A DNA stretch of 64,000 nt from assembly GCF_041146795.1 (NCBI RefSeq), contig NC_135169.1, forward strand, positions 11,679,585 to 11,743,584, given 5' to 3'. Of this stretch, positions 43,801 through 55,570 are shown in pieces. A program made the translations under genes and the position numbers. Each line of letters begins with the position of its first letter. The first letter of the stretch is position 1. The stretch comes from Maylandia zebra (taxonomy: Eukaryota > Chordata > Actinopteri > Cichliformes > Cichlidae). The notes under the pieces were generated by a model. The model did no database searches. It was not told where the DNA came from and saw only the letters and a program-made list of their open reading frames with translations.

Positions 43801-44659
43801 ATGCATTAAGGGAGAATATTTAGAGAATATTTAAGTGGCAGAGTTTCACCAACTTGCAGAAAACTATATCTACAAAACGCAGAACCATTCCAGAATAATT
43901 TTTGTCAGCTTAAAATTGTGAAGACTGTGAATATATGATCATAAAAATACATAATGTCTAAATATTCACAAAGACTATAGAAACTGCATACAAGGACAAG
44001 ACTGAAATCTGGCATGAAAATCACAGTATGATTGTATTAACAGGAAATTTTCCAGGTTAAAAGTAGAGACACTTCATATAAGATAGATTCAGTTTGCATT
44101 TCACTGTGGTGTTCTTCTTTGTCCTTTTCAAACACAAATTCAAAATGACTTAAATGCTGTCTTGCTGGCATAATAATAGCTGAGCTATCTGACACAACCT
44201 GCAATCCAGCTGCCAGCAAGTAGGGGAGGGAGGGAAACATACAGATTTTCCAAAGACTGATTTTTGCTGTTGGTGATGTTTGAGTTTGTTTGTTGGCAAC
44301 AATAGAAATGGGGAAATACACTAATGTAACCTGCTGTTTATGGTATATTATTTGTTGTTTATATACTGCCTATACAAGTTTCAATAGCTATTCAGCAGGG
44401 TGGCTTTGACATATAAAGGTTTGAAAAAAAAAACATGGGGAAAATATTGAAAAGACCAGATTTATTTTTATTTTTTAAACAGACTCATACAGGCTGTTTC
44501 AGTGTGAGGAGTTTCAGTTTTACGACATGTCACATTTTTTGTTGCTTTTTTTCCACCTTCCATGTCTCAGCACCACAATGACCACAATTATTTTTCATTG
44601 CTTTTCACAGTGTCATGCATTCTTAAATGTAACAGTGATAATTATCAAAGTGATTTTTC

Positions 44660-44835
44660 CACTGTGCTTTTTGTCTGAACTCCTTGTTTACTCTCTGCTA
44701 TGTGCTGATACCATGAAAAAAGACATCTCATAAACAGAAGGCTTTTCGTTGAAACCACATGCTTAGTTTCCCCATTTTGGGGAAATCATGAGGCTTTTCG
44801 GTTGATAAAAATAAGCCAGAGGCAAAATAGAAAGT
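44660..44835. repeat. Triplicated 3' flank block, copy 1
   Basis: Contains CTCCTTGTTTACTCTCTGCT and GATAAAAATAAGCC. Related to 54355-54520 and 57670-57845. Lies about 0.6 kb beyond the stop of gene B. Confidence 0.6.
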
Positions 44836-45386
44836 AACCAATAAAGGCCTTTTACACCCAAAAGAGTAGCAAATAAAAACATTTATTTTATTCACAATAT
44901 ATAAAATGACTCTAAAAAGAGGTAAAAGATAAATCCCTCTCAAATAGATATAATAAAACTAAGACAGGACAAACAAAATAACTAAAGTAAAATGGACAGA
45001 GCAAGCTTGAAGTCCAGCAGTATCCTGTTTTCATGGCAACAAAAGTCATGGCAAACAACTCTGACTTTAAGTTGCGCTATATAAGAAACTAAATATATGA
45101 TCACATATTTCAAACTATTTTTTTTTTGCAGCTGTTGGAACAGGATACATTCAAAGTTTTATACAAAACCTTTAACAATGAATATATATATATATATTTT
45201 TTTAAAAAGTATATTTTAAAAATATATAATCTTCATAAAAATGAGAGCATAGATTTAAATAAAAAATATCAGAGGAGCAAGAGTGGCTTCATAACAAGCT
45301 TCTTCTTGGCTTTGCTGCTACAGCTCTCCTCACTGACCTGTAAGACAAGCACAAAGAGACAAAGTGATTTCCAACATGTAAAGATA

Positions 45387-45511
45387 TTATGAGCTGAAGA
45401 CATTTAATAATGTGAAGAATAAATCAGCCTGCATGGCAGCAGAATTACTGAGAGAGCTTCCTGATGTGACTTCAGAATAAACTGCTGCATCAGCTGCAGG
45501 ACTTGATTTTC
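45387..45511 (-). CDS. Gene B exon 12: tail end with YSEV
   Basis: Begins in phase 1 after TTCACAG. Encodes SSPAADAAVYSEVTSGSS and ends TAA at 45389-45387. AVYSEV keeps Y-x-x-V but has alanine at -2, so it is a weaker phosphotyrosine motif. Confidence 0.75.
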
Positions 45512-48500
45512 CTGTGAATGAAGAGAAGATCATTGAAAACAATAATATCATTAACCAGGAGGAAACTGGATGTCTCCACTGATGCAAAGACAATTGAGTA
45601 TGATAGATTTTAATCAGCTGATGAATTGTGAATACATAAATATAAACTGTAAAATAAACAGATTTACATTGTAAGAGCAGATAAACATGTTGAACAATAT
45701 TCAGTGGAGATGATGGCAGACTTTGCTCACCTTTGTTTTTCTTGGCTTTTTCTTTTTTGGGCTGTTTGACCTCAGCATACATCAGACTGTCCTCTAAAAG
45801 AGACGTCAGAGCTCAGGACACATTTGTTCAGCACATATATGATACAAAGATGTTGGATACATATGAACTTTAAACTTTTTACAACTACAGTGAAAGAAAT
45901 CTAAGTGAAATCATTTGTTGCCTGTGACACTTCAGCTTTGCATGTGTGTGTTTTGTGATTGAGGTCTGAGTCAGAATCTGTGGATGCTGTGATTCAGTAA
46001 AGCTGAAACACTGATCAGTAAGTGAATAACTAAACTCCATGTTGACCTATAATTACCTGCAATATAATGATGTGATGACACATTCAAGTACAAACACTGA
46101 ATGAGACTGTTGTGACTGTACCTGCAGCTCCCGTCTTCACCTCAGAGTAAATAACACACTCTTCTGGTTTGTGATGCTTCCCTGTTAAGATGATCAGATT
46201 AATTCACAAAAGAAAATAATTAATACAATTTTTTCCCCCACACAATGTGTGCTTTGCATACTCCTCTTTTCAAAATCTTTAAGCTTAATGAGAGAATATG
46301 TGACATCTCGGGTTTCATCTGGAACTGCAATAAAAAAAAGAAAAGACAAAGAAAAAGTTAAATGTTTATAAACATATCACGAGATAGTCTTCTTAAATTT
46401 CACACCTTTTTCATATCTAGGTGTTGCGTGCTTTTCAAACTGGAGTACACCAATTTCACTGTATTCAACTTGTGTGATTACATAAAGATAACAGTAGTAT
46501 TAGTATATGTGTGAATAATTAAAGTGTGTGTAGTAAATAAACTCTGTAATACAGCATGAAAAGAAGAGGCTCTTACACTTGGACTGTCTGCAGCGATACA
46601 ACAAGAGCAGGAGAATAATAATGAGAGAGACTCCACAAACCAGTCCAACAATCAACCACACAGGAGATGAAGAGCTGTCAGCTCCTGACACAGTTACGTA
46701 ACAAAAAACAGAAATTAATTAATAGATTATAATCTTATAAATAAATACATTCATAAAATGGAGCCGAGTGACTTTGAGACTTAAATCAGACAATCTAACG
46801 TTCCTTCTCAGTCATTGGTTTATAAAAATCCATCACATGTCTTGATCCTGCTCACCTTTAACTGACATCCAGCTCTGTGCTGACTCTCTTCCTGAGTACT
46901 GACACTTGTAGAAACCTTCATCAGACTTTGACACTGCAGAGATCTTCAGCTCCCCTCGGGGATCATTTTGAATAAGTTTGTCATTGTGATAGAAAAACAC
47001 ATTGGAAAGTATTTTTTGTGTTCTCAAACTGCAGCTCAGACTAACAGAAGCTCCCTCAGTCACAGGATGAACAGGACTCACCAGGATAGGACCATTACCA
47101 TCATCTGTGACACAATCACACACAATTGTTTCAGTCACATCAGCTGGTGCACACTTTGAGAAAAAGCTGACAAACAATAATAAGAACAGATTGTACAAAT
47201 GTTCATCATGAAGATCTGATCTTGTGTATTTAAAACTGCTGTATGTGTTTTATTTTTCCCACATGAAATGACTTCACATACAGCAAAGCTGGGACAAATG
47301 TTCATGTGACGTCTAAATCATCCAAATCCAAGTAGTAAATGTATAATAACATACTCTGTACAGTGATGTTGACTGCACTGCTGAACTCTCCTGATCCAGA
47401 CTCACACCAGTACACTGCAGTATCTGACTTTGATGTGTTGATGTCACATGTGGATCCAGTCATTCTCCTACAGACAGAGTACAGTCGGCCGTCCTCAGAG
47501 AACTTCCTCACTCTCCACTCAGTGAAGTTTCCCTCACAGGTCAGTGAGACAGAGTCAGAGGTGAAGTGTTGCACTCTGTCAGGACTCACTGTGAGAGACG
47601 CTGCTGAATGAACATCTGGAAACGACATGCAGTGAAGAGACAAAGCTCACAGATGTTAGGAACAAAAAATGTCAAATTAGTATTAGAAAAAAAATAATGA
47701 GCTGAACCTTCGTGGATTACAGTGATGACACAACTTATTAGACAGAATCAAACTGACCTGCAGACCAGACAAACTTTGGTCGACTGTGATCAGTGTGATA
47801 CTCTGGGTCTCCTCTTCCAGCTCTGCACACATATCCTGCTGTGTGTGTCTGTCCATGAATGATGTAGGAGTCCTGTGCAGTCCCACTGCCATCAGGTAGC
47901 AGCTCATAACTGGAGGATTTCTCTGATAGATCAGGAACAGCTTTATACCAGTAGAAGCTCCATCCTGCAGACGGATGTTCAACCTCACAGTTCAGAGTTA
48001 CTGAGGCTCCAGGACTCAGCCATGATGGAGACACAGTGAGGACAGATCCTGTTGGAAAGTAATGAATATTATTTCGTCAGGCTCACTCTCCGTTTTTTCT
48101 CAATGCTTTTCTCAGTGTTTTTTTCCCCCAATATGTTTTCCTTTTTTATGTTCTGTTAATCTGTGATATTTATGTTTCATATTTGTATTCTTGTGAAAAT
48201 TAATATATTTTACTTGACTAGAGAGCACTTTTAGTCAGTTCCCATGGACTCTACATTTTACATGACTGTTCGTGTTCAACAATTTCCAATAAGAGCCGTT
48301 ACCGTGAAATATAATTTTGTTTTTCCTTCATAGTAATCCTCAGTCATCAATCTATTTAACATTGTTGGTGAATACAAACTGACCAGTTTTCCCAATCCTG
48401 ACTGACTGGCTGTCCTCTGTGTAGTAAACTGGGTTTCCTCTTCCTCCTCTGCACCTGTAGAGTCCTTCCTGTGAGACACTGATTTGTCCATTTGAGTGAA

Positions 48501-48818
48501 AAACTGCATCTTGTGTGGTCAGGGCTTCAGAGGATTTCTCATCTCTGTACCAGTAGTATTTCCATCCAGATGATGATGATGGGTTCACAGAGCAGCTCAG
48601 TGTCACACTGCCCCCTACTGGTATGATTAAACTTTGTGCTGTCAGTTTGGCTTTGGGTTTACTTGCTGTTGAGGTGACAGGAAAAAGTACATCAGTACAT
48701 CACAAAATACAAATGTTGCACAAACAAATTGCTTTTAGATATTTTGTGTCCTGTGTTGGATTTTTCCTGCCTTGTGAATAGCATCTGATGCAGACCCATG
48801 TATTTATTTATATATTTG

Positions 48819-48892
<74 letters not shown>

Positions 48893-51800
48893 GAACAAAG
48901 TTACCATTAATAGTCAGAGTTCACAGATAGTAACTTTCACATTTAGCTCAAAAGTGCAGCTTTCCAAGTCTTAATGCAAATTTGCATCAGACAAACGTGT
49001 TAAAAGAAGGCCCTTTCCATTGTGATGCAGACCCAGTTTTCTGTTCCATTACAGAGCCTATAACACCTTCAGACAGACCTGGATCAGTGTCACAGTTATG
49101 TGGGTTGAGACACTGATATAGATGATTTTCAGTGAAAACATGTTCAGATTCTGAATTAATGTAAAAGCACTTAATAAGTACACAAAATGGCAAATTAATA
49201 TTGAATTCTGATTTTCACGCTTTTAAAAACACAAACTACTGCAGATTAACTGGCTCCACTCTGAGGTTTCATTTTGTGAATGAGGAACTGAAACCCAGTG
49301 TTAGTCAGCTGGTTCAACTGGAGCAGAAGAGGATGAGTCAGGGAGAAACTCTGAGTTTGTTAAAGAAAACCTGTCAGAAGCCTGTTACCATGGTAACTTG
49401 GTAACCTAACTCAGAGTTAGGGTAAGTTAACTGTCTTTCTGGAACAGAAACCCAGGGTCTCACAGCTTACAGAGAATGTTGTTAGCACAGATCACATAAT
49501 GATCCATTTCAATTTAACAGAAAACTAAAAATTCAACTCAGACCACTCTAGAAACAGAACAAACAGATTCAGGTCTTTCAGTTTGTTACTTTTGGAAATT
49601 ACCGGTTTCAGTAATGGTGACTTCATTGCTCTCTTCTGTGAAGTAAACTGGATCTCCTCTCCCTCCTCTGCAGTGGTACAGACCTCCTTGTGAGACACTA
49701 ATAACTCTGTTTGTTTCACCTTCTCTTATGAGCTGGATTTCAGAGGAGACTGAATCACTTCTGAACCAATAAACATTCCAGCCAGCAGAGCCCTCCACAG
49801 AGCAGTTCAGTGTCACACTGCCCCCTGCTGGTATGACTGAACTTTGTGCTGTCAGTGTGGCTCTGCATTTACTTGCTGTTGAGGTTACAGGAAAAGAGAA
49901 ATATCAGATTTTCACTTGCTTCAGGAAGAACTTTGTTATAGAAATAATAATAATAACTTCTTTTTAAAAGTGCCTTTCAAATACCCAACAACACTTAACA
50001 ATAGAATAAAACACATAATAGAACAATGACAAAATGAAGAACAACTTCGAGACAGAGAGATTCCCACACCCTGGGAGCAGATCAACTGAAAGCTCTGGTT
50101 TCCATGGTGCTGAGATGGAAAGAAGGCACAACAAGTTGGATGTGAGCAGGCAGAAGAGGTGGTGCTTATCAGGTTAGAAAGTTAGGGAGGAGCGAGGTTA
50201 TGACAGGCCTTGAAGGTGAGCAGAAGAATTTTGTTTACTATCCGGACATAGGACATAGGACATAATCGGTTAATGTTGCGTAGATGGAAATGGGCAGAAC
50301 AAGTGAGATTATTGATGTGAGATTTATAAGATAATAAACTGTCTAGGATGACACCAAGGCTCTTAACTTGAGGTGAAGGGAAAAATGTGGAGTCATCAAT
50401 AGTGAGTCAGAATAAGTGTGTCAGAGATGCCAAGAGAGGAAAGTCTGTTTAGAAGGATGGCATGAGAGATAGTGTCGAAGGCTGAGCTCACATCCAAAAG
50501 GACAAGAATGTTGAGAAAACAAGAGTCAGCTCTGAGTATTCTGAGAAAAGATCACACTTTACACATTCACTCAGTCATTTAGCTTCTAGCACCAAATAGA
50601 AAATATTTACTTGCATGTGACACATGTCTTCATGCAAAAACTACAGATTCCCTCTGATTTATTCTTCATCTATTCAAAGACAAATGCTGCACAAACAAAT
50701 TACTTTTAGATGTTTTGTGTCCTCTCTACATTATCCTTTAATAACACTCAAAGGTAACATGACACTGAATGGTGTCTGTTATTCCTGTGGGGGCTGCATC
50801 ATATTTACACAGAGCCTACTCTCCCTTTGCCTTTGTCATATGGAAATGACAGTAACATCACATAAAATACAAAAACAGTATTTCACACACTGTTTGAAAA
50901 CAGGGAGATTCAGAACACTGTAGGTACTATTTCTGTTATTGGTAGAGCATGTGACCATCAGTGTTACTGCTCTATCCAACAGGTGTACTACAAGCTGACA
51001 TTGGTGGATTAGAAAGCAATGTTGATCTTAAAGTCAGTTTTCTGTGTCATCACATTAGTTAGACTTTCTATTATTCTAGGGTCTTTACCTTACTGACTGT
51101 TAACTGAGCTGAATTGATTTAAGTGGTCTATGAATAGACGAAGAATAAATTAGAGGGAATCTGTAGTGTAGTTTTGTATGAAGACACTCAGTCTAATGTG
51201 CCAGAAGCACCAAACAAATCACTGAGTGAATGTGTGATAATTTCTATAACAAAATTCTCCTTACAGCAAATGTTCACATAAAAATATTCAGTTACAAATC
51301 CAAATAGAAGCATAAAAACTTTGTTGCTTGTATTTATTTATCTGTGTGTTATGTGTTTTATTTATTTCCCCACAACTAAAGAAAATACCGAAACAACACT
51401 GCACAAGAAAAGTTAAATATGTAATATTTATGAGCCTGTTGAAAAGGGAATTTAATTGGTTCTGGACGTTTAAAGTGTTCCAACATTTTAACATAATGAA
51501 AATTTGTATTTAATATTATTTGTTATCTGTCCATCTCATGTATAGTCTTTTTTTCCGACAATTTTGGCAACTGCATCAGATTTTAGTATTTTAAAATGTT
51601 ATATAAACTGTATAAAAATGTGTTAAGAAATAATTTAGAGTGGTACAGGAGGTGTGAATCTGGAAAGCAATGTCATGCATATTCTATAAATGCAAAGCAA
51701 AGAAAAATAAATTTCTCACCATCAGTATTTATGTAGAAGAGTGTACTGAGCACTAAAATAAAGATTGAAACATCAGAATCAAACTGTCAGAAAATCAAAC

Positions 51801-52034
51801 AAGACAAGCAATGAAAAACAACCATGTATCCAACATAATGCTCCAGATTAAACTGAGCAAAGGCACCAGCAACATTTTCCTTAAGGATCATAAAATTAAA
51901 CCGTTTTAACCAGTTATAGACTATAATGCTCACAGATTAGAAGCTTTTTTTTTATTAACTAGTGCCATTCAAACGAAGCTAGAAATGTACTTACACAATA
52001 ATAAGCCCGTTATGCAGTGCAAAGTGTATCCCAT
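45387..52034 (-). CDS. Gene B: complete inhibitory FCRL-like receptor, 615 aa
   Basis: Twelve exons: 52034-51995, 51752-51720, 49875-49603, 48665-48384, 48048-47758, 47615-47355, 47104-46856, 46684-46577, 46324-46262, 46181-46122, 45793-45731, 45511-45387. They sum to 1,848 bp, an exact frame, with every junction in phase 1. Layout: signal peptide 1-24, two alpha-type Ig domains (about 25-209), D1-D3 (210-476), membrane span about 484-505, tail to 615. Tail tyrosines: VTYSLI (Y522), VIYSEV (Y545), LMYAEV (Y559) as ITIMs, and AVYSEV (Y586). It is expected at the leukocyte surface, recruiting SH2 phosphatases when the tail is phosphorylated; the ligand is unknown. The family name is by motif resemblance to teleost FCRL5/CD22-like proteins. 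The last exon could instead splice onward (CTCA|GTAATT), ending nearby. Confidence 0.85.
45731..45793 (-). CDS. Gene B exon 11: tail with LMYAEV ITIM
   Basis: A 63-bp phase 1-1 exon: DSLMYAEVKQPKKEKAKKNK. One ITIM is followed by a lysine-rich stretch. Donor GTGAGC. Confidence 0.8.
46122..46181 (-). CDS. Gene B exon 10: tail with VIYSEV ITIM
   Basis: A 60-bp phase 1-1 exon: KHHKPEECVIYSEVKTGAA. Acceptor TTAACAG, donor GTACAG. Paralogue of 3315-3374. Confidence 0.8.
46262..46324 (-). CDS. Gene B exon 9: tail with VTYSLI ITIM
   Basis: A 63-bp phase 1-1 exon: PDETRDVTYSLIKLKDFEKR. Acceptor ATTGCAG, donor GTATGC. Paralogue of 3470-3532. Confidence 0.8.
46577..46684 (-). CDS. Gene B exon 8: transmembrane
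   Basis: A 108-bp phase 1-1 exon: span [20 protein letters not shown] then RCRQSK. No charge inside the span. Confidence 0.85.
46856..47104 (-). CDS. Gene B exon 7: Ig D3
   Basis: A 249-bp phase 1-1 exon, same length as gene A D3. [29 protein letters not shown]. Confidence 0.87.
47355..47615 (-). CDS. Gene B exon 6: Ig D2
   Basis: A 261-bp phase 1-1 exon. VSLTCEGNFTEW (the NFT sequon replaces KFA of gene A), [20 protein letters not shown]. Confidence 0.87.
47758..48048 (-). CDS. Gene B exon 5: Ig D1
   Basis: A 291-bp phase 1-1 exon. [32 protein letters not shown]. Nine bp shorter than gene A D1 at the 5' end. Confidence 0.87.
48384..48665 (-). CDS. Gene B exon 4: Ig (alpha type)
   Basis: A 282-bp phase 1-1 exon. 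TLSCSVNPSSSSGW, YYWYRDEKS, YRCRGGRGNP. It follows directly on another alpha domain; gene B has no beta exon. Confidence 0.87.
48818..48893. repeat. (AAT)n microsatellite
   Basis: About 24 AAT units between Ig exons of gene B. Confidence 0.97.
49603..49875 (-). CDS. Gene B exon 3: Ig (alpha type)
   Basis: A 273-bp phase 1-1 exon. [30 protein letters not shown]. Opens SKCRATLTAQ, where gene A has [10 protein letters not shown]. The extra cysteine is unusual and may pair or be free. Confidence 0.87.
49945..50560. repeat. Unclassified dispersed repeat in gene B intron
   Basis: Has the texture of a LINE/SINE-derived fish repeat (AGTGCCTTTCAAATACCCAA, GATGACACCAAGGCTCTTAAC, GTCGAAGGCTGAGCTCACATC) with broken frames. 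I cannot name it. Confidence 0.4.
51720..51752 (-). CDS. Gene B exon 2: signal peptide, second half
   Basis: A 33-bp exon, LSTLFYINTD, matching gene A exon 2 in length and core. Acceptor TTTTAG, donor GTGAGA. Confidence 0.8.
51995..52034 (-). CDS. Gene B exon 1: start codon and signal peptide
   Basis: A 40-bp coding part: MGYTLHCITGLLL, donor GTAAGT. The ATG at 52034 is the first in frame, and the hydrophobic run continues through exon 2. Confidence 0.8.
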
Positions 52035-52204
52035 CTTCAAATCTAGCCGTGCCCCACTTGGATCCTCGCCAATCTCAATCTGACTGTTTACTTAATATAA
52101 AATATATTTATTATAAATAAAAAATGCAGAATGATGAGAAGCTGCATTTAATACAGACAAGAGCAGAGCTCTCAGCTTCTTCTGGCTGTGGCCTCTCTGT
52201 GCTT

Positions 52205-52216
52205 CCTTTTTTTATA
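52205..52216 (-). promoter_or_regulatory. TATA box of gene B
   Basis: The minus strand reads TATAAAAAAAGG about 170 bp before the ATG, with an Ets-like AGGAAG overlapping its 3' side. A start site about 25-30 bp downstream would give a 5' UTR of roughly 140 bp. Confidence 0.55.
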
Positions 52217-52399
52217 CAAACCTCACACAGCTTCTGTAGCTTTGACCACAGCAGCTGTGTGACGTGTTTGCATTTCCTGTCTATTGTAAGCATAAACATT
52301 TGTTTCTTGTGTTGTTATATTTCTCTATTTTTGTGTTGCCAGCTGACATATTTCTTGTCTGACCTGACACTTTTTTTCCCTAACACTGATAGATTAGTC

Positions 52400-54140
52400 T
52401 GAAGTTTTCTCTCTCTGTTTCAGAGCTGGATTGACCTCATATTTACATTGTCCTTGGGTTCATTTCATGAGTATGGCGTATTATTGATATACCACCTGAT
52501 TTGCTGTTAGTTGTTCACAAAATGCTTCTTCTTTTTTCCATCTTTCTGAAATGTGTCAATCAAATATTTCAGTTATTTGGAATAACAATAACAATAGCAC
52601 CTTTGCTAGACTGAGTTTCTACTTTGGAGCCTGTATTTTCAGTGAAATATGCAAATATGTATGCTTATATTGTGTTTCACTGTGAGCTCAGGTATTATCA
52701 TGCAGTACTATAGTGAGCAAAGCTCCCTTAACCTCAGCATAGATCTGTAAATCTTATCATGTTGTGGTTGAGTTCCTGTTTTAAATTTGTTTGTCACCCC
52801 AATCGCAGGAAATAACAATTTGTGTGGTTGAACTGAAACAGCAGACTTTCATATTTCACAAACTAAAGGCAACATTTAAATTCATTCAATTTCTAATTTC
52901 TAGTTTAACTTATTGGCATTAAGACATAAAATCTAAAGACAACCTGAAAATGACATGAAAAAAGTCCAAAAAACGTTACAATTGGCAGATGTTTACACAC
53001 TTTTATATACATTAGCATGACTGTGATGGTAATTTTGTCCTTTTAATGGTTTATGTGAACTGTTCTTATTCCAGGGTGAAATTGTACAGCATATATCTTT
53101 CATGACTAAAAAACAGGAACTTGGTGCACATGTATGACTTCTTGATTAGAGACAATCCAAGATTCAGATATTTGCATCACAATGGTAAACATGGCTCTGT
53201 CCCAGCTTTGTGAGAAATTCGAAACAGGTCAATATTTTTTTTCTTAAAAATGGTACATTTAAGATGCTTTCTACATTTTATTTTGAACATATGGATTTAT
53301 GAGATTTGCAAATTACAGCATTATGTTTGTTTTTGTTTTTTTTTTCATTTCTATTTTAAACAGTGTGCTGACATTTTAAGAACTGTGTTTGTATTTTGAA
53401 GCTAAGAGTTGTACACTAACAGGAATGTGACACAACATGAATGTGAAAGCAGTTTTATGTTTACATAAAAGCAGTTCAATCAATCATCAATATTGTGAAA
53501 ATAATTTTGACCATAATCATGCAACCCTAATAAATGAGAAGACAATTCATATAACATGTTTTTAATAAAACTACTTGCATGCGGGAATGGTTGGTTAGAG
53601 TTTCATGTGTACAGCAGTTGAGCTCTCTCTGATAACAGTTATCACTCTGAAGCAAGTTATCTGATTTTTTTTGCCTAGTGAAGAGATGGTACAGATAAGC
53701 TTGTAGGTATGTGGTAACTTACAGTTATACCACACAAAAATATTAGCACATTAGTTTATTTGGGTGATACTGAGTGTAATTCTCACCATCTTATCATGGT
53801 TTCAAAACTTGTGAATCTGAAAGGACAATAATGTACAACAAGGGTCTATTTTCATGTTCATAAATTATTCAGCAATACTTCTTGTTTTGATTTCATTAGT
53901 TCAGTTAATAATTTTTTAATAATAATGTAAACAATGAGAACAAAGCATAAAGAAATATTTTTTTTTTTACTATTGCTAGAATACTATACCTATACCTTTA
54001 TTTTTTTTAAAATAAAACAAATCATGATTGAGTTTAGATATTAGTTTCGATTGAATTATTTATGTTATTTACAGTTTTATTTCCTAATCACACTACTCAA
54101 TCTCTTTTTTGGGACCTTTGTCCAAACTCAAATAAAAAAC
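52400..54140. other. AT-rich intergenic sequence
   Basis: No exon signature, transposon end or long frame seen. Confidence 0.5.
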
Positions 54141-54354
54141 TAGTCTTTGTGGTTTCAGAGCTGCAGCATCATTGTCCTGTTTAAAAGTAGTTTAAAAGTA
54201 GAGACATTTCATGTCAGCCAGGCTCAGTTTACATTTCACAGTCAGTTGTTTTTGTCCTTTTTAAATATAAATTCAGAAAAATCATTAATATTATTCAAGT
54301 ACAGGCAAATCATATACAAATGTGCACAAAAAGCAAAGTCAAATTTCCACTCTG

Positions 54355-54525
54355 CTCTTGGCTTGCGTTCCTTGTTAACTCTCTGCTGTGTGCTGATAAC
54401 ATAAAGCATGACATCTGCTGAACGGAAGACTTTTGACTTGAACCACAAGCTGCATTTCCTCTTTCCTTGGTGGCCCGCCCAGAAATCTTTCAGTAGATAA
54501 AAACAAGCCTGTGACAAAAAAACAA
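54355..54525. repeat. Triplicated 3' flank block, copy 2
   Basis: CGTTCCTTGTTAACTCTCTGCT...GGTGGCCCGCCCAGAAATC...GATAAAAACAAGCC. Lies about 0.6 kb beyond the tail relic at 55.1 kb. Confidence 0.6.
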
Positions 54526-54545
54526 AACAAAACAAAACAAAACAC
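54518..54545. repeat. (CAAAA)n repeat
   Basis: Short pentanucleotide array. Confidence 0.85.
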
Positions 54546-55129
54546 GTAAGTTCTACATGTAAGTCTTAAAAGCTACTCGGGCCAATATAGAATTTTTTTT
54601 ATTCCTTCTTGAAATTTATCAGATTTTTTTTTGTTTGAAAAATGTTTTCAAAGTCTTACATCTGTCAGAAATTGTACAACATTCTCAATTTTCAAAGAAG
54701 TTTATTCAAAGACATCAACATATGTCAAAAACAATCTGCTGGGCTTCATTCAAGAGCTTTAAAGTTACCAAATCTTCTACTGAGGTTTTTGTTGAGTGTG
54801 CGAGTTGATATCAACAGCAAATTTCTCCATCATTCAAAATATGACCTCACATTTTAAAAACCCTGATTTTGTTCCAGATTTGTCTTTAACTCTTTCAAGT
54901 TTGAATCATGAAATTAATTGCCACAAAATTATTTTTTATTTTAAATGGAACATTTATTGAACCTTCTGATATATTTTTTTTAAAACTTAAACATTAATTT
55001 GTATTTAAGTTTTATTTTATTTATTTTTATTTTATTTTAACATTTTTTGCAATTTATTGCTTAAAAGAGCATTACGACATTTATTGTGTTTACTGTTTAC
55101 TGGATTTACATCTTGATTAGTTGGTGAAA

Positions 55130-55570
55130 GGATAACAAATAAGAATAAAAATTAGAATTATAATCATCATTATCTGGTGGCTGATCATGAAGGAGAGAGG
55201 AGTAAATCTGAGAGTGGCTTTGGATCTCTCTTTTGTGTATAGCCGAGCTTTGATTAATGTGCAGAGACTGAGTGAGACCAAAACATGAAGGAAATACTGT
55301 CGGTTTAATAAAGAACATGTAAAGTGAGGTTTAATGTTCAAAAGGAGGGATGAGTGCTGCTGTACCAATGTGCTAAATAATGGATCAGTAAAGATAAAAA
55401 GGTTAATTTTATTCCATTGTTTTGTGCTCTGTTTATTAAACATGTTATGAAACAAGATCAAGTCTCATCCTCTCACTCTGTGTATCAACACAGCAGGAGA
55501 AAAAGAGTAAATAATACAATTCTCCAAACAACTGATAGAAACTGCTTTCAGTTTGAAGCACAGTGCTGAT
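55130..55570 (-). pseudogene. Relic of a gene-D-like receptor tail and TM
   Basis: The minus strand near 55300-55180 reads HINQSSAIHKREIQ then SHSQIYSSLLHD, matching gene D's tail exon (INQSSAA, DTQIYSSLLHG). The donor GT after LLH is changed to AT. Upstream, 55565-55455 reads ESSFYQLFGELYYLLFFSCC, a decayed match to gene D's TM exon (ESHSFLVPF...LLCCICC). No Ig exon is left nearby. Confidence 0.6.

Noticed and set aside
45126-45392. A further tail exon of gene B near 45.25-45.35 kb (GTCAGTGAGGAGAGC after CTTACAG)
   Set aside because: In the family's phase 1 it hits TGA at the second codon; possible as a short alternative end but not supported.
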